Assembly: GCF_021869535.1 (NCBI RefSeq)
Contig: NW_026262659.1
Coordinates: 10,168,001 to 10,232,000, forward strand
DNA length: 64,000 nt
Reading direction: 5' to 3'
Origin: Mytilus californianus
Lineage: Eukaryota > Mollusca > Bivalvia > Mytilida > Mytilidae
A program made the position numbers and the translations under genes. Shown here piece after piece: positions 56,531-64,000 of this stretch. The first letter of the stretch is position 1; the number at the start of each line of letters is the position of its first letter. Under the pieces are notes generated by a model. It was not told the DNA's origin, made no database searches, and saw only the letters and a program-made list of their open reading frames with translations.

Positions 56531-57061
56531 ATGAATGAGTGTATAGAGATGTATCACATAAACAATAAACTCAAACTTGAATCAATACAAGTACCTGACA
56601 TGTGGTTTTGGATGATTGACATTACAACTATAAAGAACAAGTTAGTAGTAGGTGGTTACAACAGACTACTGATCATAGATCATCAGACAGGAAAGATGGT
56701 ACAGACAATACAGACTGAGTGTCGTCCTCATAGGTTACATGGTTCTGGTGAAAAAATATTCTACTGTGATACCTACAACAACAAGCTGTACTGGTACAGT
56801 TATACTGATGACAGCCATAACACTCTAACATTACCATCACCACCTGAGAGTATGACTACACTACAAGATGGCAGTCTGTATGTAATGTGTGATGATAGAC
56901 CAGTAAAACATGTGTCATCTGATGGTACAAAGTATAAGACTGTGAAGACTAAAGGACTAAAATCAATACTCTTTAGTGGTAGTTTGTATTACAATTGCAA
57001 ACAGAGAAAACTGGTTACCTGTTATTCTGTTCCATACATAAACATCTTTCATGTGAAGTAA
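56531..57061 (+). pseudogene. 5'-truncated beta-propeller paralogue
   Basis: 176 open codons homologous to residues about 361-528 of the gene ending at 44357: SECIEMYDINNKL becomes NECIEMYHINNKL, with TTIKNKLVVGGYNRLLIIDH, LHGSGEKIFYC and TTLQDGSLYVMC conserved. The N-terminal blades are missing, since homology starts abruptly at about 56535. No disabling mutation is seen, so it may be a recent fragment or the last exon of a rearranged gene. I found no matching upstream exons in the 3 kb before it. Confidence 0.7.
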
Positions 57062-59826
57062 AATCAGTTCACAGTACATTTAGTGTTTCTTGATATAATT
57101 ATCATAAATACTATAAATATGTTATAAATAAGAGGAAATGTGGGATATATTATATTAGAATAAGACAGCAACCAAACAACACAAAAAAACAAAAGCAAGT
57201 TTTATCTAAATACTGTAATCTTATCCTTTGAAATTTTGTTTACACTAGGTTAGATTTTGTAAGTCAGACAAGATTCTTGTACGATTATTGAAAATATGGT
57301 TCTATATGGCCTTAAATACATTCCATTAGAAAATAAAATATGTGTCTTGAAAAATGTATTGAGTATTATTTACTGATTGTACACAAACTACTGCTTTATG
57401 TTATCCCCTTGCATTAAAATAAAAAGAGAACAGAAATATTTAAAAGGAGATTTTGTGCTTTATGTAATAGTTTGATATAAACATGACAGTTCTTTGAGTT
57501 TCAATAAGGATTTACAAACTGATTATATTTTTGTCCAGAAAAATTGTGTTTTTAAACCACTTTGTTCGGTGAACAAAATTTCAGAACTTTTTTCCCATAT
57601 TTGAGGTTTGCTGACCCAAATATTTCACTTTGGACATATAATTCTCAATTTGGAAAGACATCGTGTTTACTTACATTCTATTTCCTTATGTAGAAAAATT
57701 GTGGATTAAACCTGGTTTTTGCTAGCTAAACCTCTGAATGTTTCAAAAAGAACTTGTAATGGTAAAACAGTTATATTAGTTTGAAAAGTAAGAAATTTGT
57801 GAAGGTGGACCTTAGTAGCTAATTTCCTTTGAATTTGATCTTTTGATCATATTTGCTTACTTTATTTCAATTAAGGAAATTGTAGCAAATAAAGGCAACA
57901 GTAGTATACCGCTGTTCAAAAACTCATAAATCGATAGAGATAAAAACAAATCCGGGCCACAAACTAAAACTGACGGAAACGCATCAAATATAAGAGGAGA
58001 ACAACGACACAACAAAAACACAACATTAAAATGTAACACACACAGAAACGAACTATAATATAACAATGGCCATTTTCCTGACTTGGTACAGAACATTTTA
58101 AGAAAAAAATGGTGGGTTGAACCTGGTTTTGTGGCATGCCAAACCTCCCGCTTTTATGGCAACGTCAAACACAACACCAAAACGACAATATCACATGACA
58201 GGACCACAATACAAATAAATGGGAGAACATATAGGACAAAGAAACACACGAATAATAGCTAACAACAGGTACTAGGCTTAAAATTCAATACGCCAGACGT
58301 GCGTCTTGTCCACACAAGACCAACCAGTGACGCTCAGATGAAAAAAGTTTGAAAGCCAAAACAAGTACAAAGCTGAAGAGCACCGAGGACCAAAACTTCC
58401 AAAAAGTTGCGCCTAACACGGCCAGGGTTTTCTGCCTGGGACAAGAACATCCTTATTATTTAGAATAATTTATAATTTTGCAGTAAATTTTATAAAATGA
58501 CTATATAATAGATATACATGATAAAACCGAAGTGGGGACTAACTACAGAAAAAAAAAGGATACATTACATAAAACAACTTAATCCAACACATAAAAATAC
58601 ACAGCCGAGTTAGCCAAAGCCTCAACGCACAAAGTGACGTCACATTTGAAATTCTAAAAAACACACAAAGTGACGTCACATTTGAATTTGTAAAAATATT
58701 TCCCAAAAATAAGATAGGATTAGGATTAGCAAAACCTTTGAAGCTTAATTAGTTAATTTTGACAGATGTAATTCAGTTTTAATAATTTAGTATTGTTTTA
58801 GCGGTAGTTTTCTTGGAGTTACTCTGTTGATATTTTTTTTTAAGTTACTATATTTTTAACAGAAACAAATAGGAAATTAAGAAGCAACATTTTTGGCAGT
58901 AGAATTGTAGTGTCCACAAGAAATGGGGATCACATTTATACTTAAATTGTTAGATACTGCTTAATGAAGGTCCAAGAAGTAACCTTATTATGGTTCATAC
59001 TGCTTCAGCAAGGACCGGACGGATAAGAATTTACAAATTGGAGTTTTTACCCACCTTTAGATAAATAGTTTTTCGTTTGCATCAGCAATACCATTTCCGT
59101 CCTCAAACAAAGATCGAACTTGATTTTTCACGACCAAGCTCCTGTAAATTTTTGGGCTTTACACAACATTCCTGAATCTATTGAGTTTTTTCATCATCAA
59201 GTTATTGAATTGAGACAAATTATTATTGATGTCAAAAATCAAGATGGTCATCCACGGCTATCTTAAATGAATTTCATTCGAGTATATTAGTATATATGAT
59301 AGCCGTTTTATTTGGTATATACTCTGATTAGCAGGTTTTATATTTAATTTGTCTGGTTTATTTAAACATTCTTGCCAGTTCTGTATTTGAAAAACCAACT
59401 GATTACCAGGGATATAAAGCTTGACAAACAGATAACTGACTAAAGAATTCCAACAAGGACACACATCAGCAATTTGATTGGGTGCTCTATTTTTAGAATG
59501 AAAGAAGATTTCCCTAAATAACAAAGGGCAATAAATTATCTATCAATAAATCATTTAGGGTATTTAAGTACTCGGACAGTGGCTAGTAGGGTTAAAAACA
59601 CAGTTTTGGCATGTAATTGGGTTCTTTTATCACTTGAATGACAAATGATTGGGTTTTCAATTTGTTTCATTGCGTAATCAAGCAAATACTCAGCGTATCT
59701 GGAGCTCTACAGATTTACAATGACATAATATATAATGTTTGACTTCAATATCTAGTTTGTCAAATCCTGCGAAATGTTTCCAGGCCTAATTATAGTTGAA
59801 ATCCCGAAATTTTTTTGAAAATTTCA
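56535..59826 (+). repeat. Segmental duplication, copy 2
   Basis: Colinear with 43845-46990. The breakpoint at the left lies inside propeller coding sequence; the right end lies near GAAATCCCGAAATTTTT (about 59810). It is longer than copy 1 mainly because of the 57890-58726 insertion. Confidence 0.85.
57890..58726 (-). mobile_element. 837-bp insertion with 7-bp target duplication
   Basis: Flanked by TAGCAAA at 57883-57889 and 58727-58733. The paralogous locus in copy 1 (about 45430) has a single TAGCAAA, so the insertion and target duplication are directly visible. One end starts TAAAGGCAACAG with an imperfect palindrome AACAGTAGTATACCGCTGTT. The other ends GATAGGATTAGGAT, a short repeat tail as in retroposons. 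It contains CAAAGTGACGTCACATTTGA twice. An inverted second copy lies at 62806-63650. No intact protein. Confidence 0.85.
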
Positions 59827-59871
59827 GATTAGTACATTTTTTGATAAAAGAAATTTAATATGTAAAGAAAA

Positions 59872-60056
59872 ATTGGCTTCTGCGCAGGAAAACGAACAAG
59901 TGATCACATGTTTGTTTTAAAAACATTAATAGATAATTCTACTCAAAAGGGTTTAAAACAGTTATTTTCATGTTTTTATAGATTTTAGACGGGCTTTTGA
60001 TACTGTGTGTCTTGAAAGCCTTTTTTATAAACTAAGAAAAAATAGCATAAGTGATG
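59872..60056 (+). pseudogene. LINE reverse transcriptase fragment, part 1
   Basis: Plus-strand translation gives IGFCAGKRTSDHMF, then a LLxxxx-like stretch and FIDFRRAFDTVCLESLFYKL, the conserved N-terminal RT blocks of non-LTR retrotransposons (compare FxxGRSTxDxxF and DFxKAFDTV). The fragment ends at about KLRKNSISD, where the SINE-like insertion begins. Clade not assigned. Confidence 0.8.
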
Positions 60057-60062
60057 TTGAAG

Positions 60063-60590
60063 CATGTATATTGTTTCACATCTAACTCCCTTGTTTTATT
60101 AATTTTGTATTTACATTGTGTCATAGATCAAATTTATTCGTTCAGTGTATGTTTACTTGTTTTTGTTAATATGTCTTTTGAATTAGTTAAGCCATTTCAA
60201 TTGATAATTTATAGTGTGTCTTTCTATGTTGTGCTGTTACACTATTGTTTCAGGTTAGGGTGAAGGTTGGCGCCTATTAAAACGTTTAAACCCGCTGCAT
60301 TTGTTTGCACCTGTCCTAAGTCAGGAACCTGATGTTCAGTGGTTGTCGTTTGTTGATGTGGTTCATAAGTGTTTCTCGTTTCTCGTTTTTTATATAGATT
60401 AGACCGTTGGTTTTCCTGTTTGAATGGTTTTACACTAGTCATATTTGGGGGCCCTTTATAGCTTGCTATTCGGTGTGAGCCAAGGCTCCGTGTTGAAGGC
60501 CGTACTTTGACCTATAATGGTTTACTTTTACAAATTGTGACTTGGATGGAGAGTTGTCTCATTGGCACTCATACCACATCTTTTTATATC
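60063..60590 (-). mobile_element. SINE-like element inserted in the RT gene
   Basis: Near full-length copy (about 530 bp) with GTTTCAGGTTAGGG, CACCTGTCCTAAGTCAGGAA, TTTATAGCTTGCTATTCGG and GGAGAGTTGTCTCATTGGCA. RT-coding sequence resumes directly after it, which defines the element's right border well. Nearly identical to 49420-49735 in the opposite orientation. Confidence 0.8.
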
Positions 60591-61267
60591 TATATAGTAA
60601 AACAGAACTATGTGTAAAGGTTAATAATGATTCTGTAACAAACTCCTTTTCTTCAAATATTGGCGTTCGTCAAGGTGATAACGTAAGCCCTAATATGTTT
60701 AAATTATTTATAAATGACCTCCAAAATAATTTTGACGATAACTGTAAACCAGTAAAACTCAATACCCTTGATTTAAATTGTCTCCTGTGTGCAGATGATG
60801 TTGTTTTACTATCAGAAACTGCTACAGGGTTACAGAAATGTTTAGATAGACTCTCAGTAAATCAGCAGCATGGAAACAAATTGAGAACATATAGGTTATT
60901 TAAAAGTATATTTACAGGAACATTTGAGAGTTATGTTTTATGTGAAAATATTATTCAAAGACAATTGTTAACGAAATTCAGAATTAGTGCCCATAAATTA
61001 GAAACAGAAATTGGACGCTATAAGGGGCTTCAGGTCCAAGAGAGATTATGTCAATTATGTAAAAGAGATGTAGAGGATAAAACACATTTTTTATTACATT
61101 GCCAAATTTTAGAAAACAAAAGAAAAGAATTAATTTAAGAACTTGAAAAAAATCTTGATTTGAAGTCAAAATTTATTTGGTTTATGTCATGTGAAGACAA
61201 ATATGTTCATAAGAAAATACATGATCTAATTTTTGATTTAGAATGTGAGAAAAAAAAACTATACTGA
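60591..61267 (+). pseudogene. LINE reverse transcriptase fragment, part 2
   Basis: Translation resumes at YSKTELCVKVNN and shows GVRQGDNVSPNMFKLFINDL and LLCADDVVLLSETATGLQKC, where the usual catalytic F/YADD is CADD. After DRLSVN there is an internal deletion to the C-terminal region. That region has KFRISAHKLETEIGRYKG and the zinc-binding pattern C-X2-C-X9-H-X4-C (CQLCKRDVEDKTHFLLHC). An in-frame TAA at 61136-61138 interrupts, but coding-like sequence continues to TGA at 61265-61267. Clearly a dead copy. Confidence 0.85.
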
Positions 61268-61962
61268 CTCCAGATTTCTCTGGTTGTAATTAGTTGTCAA
61301 ATACCTTTTTAATCATTTCAATGTATGTTTTATTAGATGTAATAAATTATTAAGTATTTAATAACAAAGAAGACTGGGTTGTGCATACGTATCAAAAAAT
61401 TGGGTCACTGACACTGACGTTGTATATGATTACAAGTCTTTTGTAGACCATGATAAATGTTTTTGTTTTCTGTTTTTGCATCACTGTAATCAATAAAATC
61501 AATATTAATCATATGTAAATATCATAATTTGTATTAATTTTTCTGCTATTCATGGGCGTCGAGATTGTCAAATAAAACTATTCTTATTCTTGTCATTGAA
61601 GACTGATGGAAGAATGACTTTTTTGAAACTAATGTTGCTTCTGTAATCGATAACAACCTCTCTCGTCGTCCAGCCCTTATTACTTCCTCATGGAGAACGG
61701 TCTGTATTGATAATAGTTATTCATCTCGTTTCAAGATGTTTGATATTTATAATTAATTGAGAAACTGCAGTCTTGCAGATGTTTTAAACTCTGTTACTAT
61801 ACTATTATTTTTTATTATGCCACCTCCTTACTTGCTGCTACTTATACACATATGACCAATCATAGCGCTAGTCGTAACGGCTATATGAAGTATCACATGT
61901 GTATGACAATATATGGAAGTAACGTAAAACTTTTAATTAAAAAAATAACATTACATATCGGC
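61268..61962. other. Probable LINE 3' tail, then unassigned sequence
   Basis: The first part, up to about 61510 (CAATAAAATCAATATTAATC), may be the 3' UTR of the LINE. Beyond that no coding or repeat signal was recognised; TCTCTCGTCGTCCAGCCC near 61660 is not part of a frame of note. Confidence 0.35.
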
Positions 61963-62647
61963 AGCATTTAAAGTAGTCTATACGTTATGATAGAAAAGTA
62001 TGTTTGATATTCTGCAATCTATATAGCTTTAGTAGATACTATCGCAAGTTGTTATATATGCATTTATGTATGTAAAATGTAAAAGTAATAAAACATAAAT
62101 ACATGTATATATATAATCATAAATTTAACGATTTTTGTCGAGCCTGCGACTTCTATCGCAGAAAGCTCGACATAAGCATAGTGATCCGGCGGCGGCGGCG
62201 GTGTTAACTTACTACTTAAAAGCTTTATATTTAAGAAGGTATAAGACCTGGATGCTTCATACTTTGTATATAGATGCCTTATGTTATGAAGTTTCCGTCT
62301 GTCTTATGTCCATTGTCCTTGACCTCATTTTCATGGTTCAGTGACTACTTGAAGAAAAAAAACAATTTATGTAATGTTAATTTCTCTCTTATTATGAGTA
62401 ATATGATAACTATATTTAGTATGTGCTTACCTTGCAAGGTCCTCATGCCTGTCAGACAGTTTTCATCTGACCTCGACCTCATTTCATGGATCAGTGAACA
62501 AGGTTATGAAGTTTCCGTCTGTCTTATGTCCATTGTCCTTGACCTCATTTACAATTTGCGATAGTATCTACTAAAGCTATATATAGATGTCCATTGCAGA
62601 ATATCAAACATGCTTTCCTATCATAACGTATAGACTACTTTAATTAT
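61963..62647. repeat. Fold-back structure with 85-bp arms
   Basis: The left arm 61963-62053 (AGTCTATACGTTATGATAG, GTTTGATATTCTGCAA, AGCTTTAGTAGATACTATCG) is inverted at 62557-62647. Between them lies a family 3 element. The distal part of the right arm is repeated directly at 62682-62740, so the arm itself was duplicated. Confidence 0.8.
62136..62552 (+). mobile_element. Family 3 tandem-core element, truncated
   Basis: Starts with an intact hairpin at 62136-62172 (TGTCGAGC against GCTCGACA with an inner GCGA/TCGC pair), followed by a GGC microsatellite. Then TTTAAGAAGGTATAAGACCT and GACCTCATTTTCATGGTTCA follow, as at 29620-29760. The segment ATGAAGTTTCCGTCTGTCTT occurs twice (62286 and 62506). 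Its continuation appears to resume at 63651. Confidence 0.7.
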
Positions 62648-62805
62648 CTAATTACTACCACAATTTGGTATTATTATATTTCCTATCATAACGTATAGAC
62701 TACTTTATTTATCTAATCACTACCACAATTTGATATTAATAAGTATTGTAATTTTCATTGTTATTAATAAATGTAATGTCAGTATTACAAATCTAATCTT
62801 GAATC

Positions 62806-63650
62806 AATCCTAATCCTATCTTATTACTGGGAAGTATTTTTTTACAAATTCAAATGTGACGTCACTTTGTGTGTTTTTTTAGAATTTCAAATGTGACGCC
62901 ACTTTGTGCTTTGAGGCTTTGGCTAACTCGGCTGTGTATTTTTATGTGTTGGATTAAGTTGTTTTATGAAATGTATCCGTCTTTATTCTGTAGTTAGTCC
63001 CCACTTCGGTTTTATCATGTTTATCTATTATATAGTCATTTTATAAAATTAACTGTTTGCAAAATTATAAATTATTCCAAATAATAAGGATGTTCTTGTC
63101 CCAGGCAGAAAACCCTGGCCGTGTTAGGCGCAATTTTTTGGAAGTTTTGGTCCTCGGTGCTCTTCAACTTTGTACTTGTTTTGGCTTTCAAACTTTTTTC
63201 ATCTGAGCGTCACTGGTTGGTCTTGTGTGGACGAGACGCACGTCTGGCGTATTGAATTTTAAGCCTAGTACCTTTTGTTAGCTATTATTCGTGTGTTTCT
63301 TTGTCCTATATGTTCTCCCATTTATTTGTTTTGTGGTCCTGTCATGTGATGTTGTCGTTTTGGTGTTGTGTTTGACGTTGCCATAAAAGCGGGAGATTTT
63401 ACATGCCACAAAACCAGGATCAACCCACCATTTTTTTTCTTAAAATGTCCTGTACCAAGTCAGGAAAATGGCCATTGTTTTATTATAGTTCGTTTCTGTG
63501 TGTGTTATATTTTAATGTTGTGTTTTTGTTGTGTCGTTGTTCTCCTCTTATATTTGATGCGTTTCCCTCAGTTTTAGTTTGTAACCCGGATTTGTTTTTA
63601 TCTCTATCGATTTATGAGTTTCGAACAGCGGTATACTACTGTTGCCTTTA
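62806..63650 (+). mobile_element. Second copy of the 837-bp element, opposite orientation
   Basis: Starts ATCCTAATCCTATCTTATTA and ends ACTACTGTTGCCTTTA, the reverse complement of 57890-58726 with few differences, including the TGACGTCAC site (one of two is mutated to TGACGCCAC). No clear target duplication is seen, possibly because it inserted in already rearranged sequence. Confidence 0.85.
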
Positions 63651-64000
63651 TTTAAGTTTTCGTGGTCAAATCCATATATCAGATGCTATAAGCAATAGGT
63701 CTACTATATTTGGTGTACGGAATGATTGTAAGGTGTACATGTCCAACTGGCAGGGTTCATCTGACCTTGACTGACCTCATTTTCATGGTTCAGTGCTCAG
63801 TGTTAAGTTTTTGTGTTTTGGTCTGTTTATCTTAAACTATAAGCATTAAGTCAACTATATTTGGTGTATGGAATGATTGTAAGGTGTACATGTATTTCCG
63901 GTTTGGTTTATCTGACCTTGGTCTCATTTTCTTGGATCATATTAAGTTTATGTGATACTTGTAGTAAAGCTTTATATTTAGGACTATCAACATAAAATCA
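63651..64000 (+). repeat. Family 3 tandem modules, running off the window
   Basis: Two modules containing TATAAGCAATAGGTCTACTA, ATTTGGTGTACGGAATGATT, GTAAGGTGTACATG and TCTGACCTTG, spaced about 160 bp. Corresponds to 29920-30140. The first module begins where the one interrupted at about 62503 would be expected to continue. Confidence 0.7.

Overview
The window looks like nuclear DNA of a marine bivalve, most likely a mussel-like mytilid. This rests on an AT-rich, intron- and repeat-dominated layout with no operons. It also rests on a HEPN(DZIP3-like)/beta-propeller gene of a type I associate with molluscs, and on interspersed repeats I recognise from mussel and oyster sequence. No search was run, so the assignment is inference.

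One multi-exon gene is well supported on the + strand: exons 3946-4575, 8845-8970, 43313-43355 and 43570-44357. All junctions are GT-AG and keep frame, giving 528 codons with an N-terminal DZIP3-like HEPN domain, a short linker and a C-terminal beta-propeller. Its second intron is about 34.3 kb and holds most of the structure in the window. Upstream (1-3930) lie decayed copies of exon 1 and a 670-bp direct duplication.

Introns 1 and 2 hold: six same-orientation copies (5531, 9700, 23708, 30418, 34312, 38248) of a mobile element with a hairpin start and two tandem cores, resembling Helentron-type non-autonomous elements; a 13-kb TTAA-flanked block (9482-22652) in which a TIR element plus spacer has expanded into a 2,666-bp dimeric higher-order repeat; a 1.96-kb TIR element (28441-30402); two copies of an element starting with a G/C-rich hairpin (23504, 41265); palindromic MITE-like hairpins; and scattered SINE-like sequence. 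Three insertions of the hairpin element can be compared with intact paralogous empty sites inside the window. All three show insertion into oligo-T without a target duplication.

Downstream (44358-64000) there is a segmental duplication of the gene's 3' half and flank (43845-46990 against 56535-59826). The second copy keeps an open 5'-truncated propeller and contains an 837-bp insertion with a clear 7-bp target duplication. Further features are an 87-bp minisatellite of 21 units open on the + strand for 637 codons (50052-51965), a decayed LINE reverse transcriptase split by a SINE-like insertion (59872-61267), and a rearranged fold-back/repeat cluster to the window end. I saw no convincing tRNA, rRNA or CRISPR.
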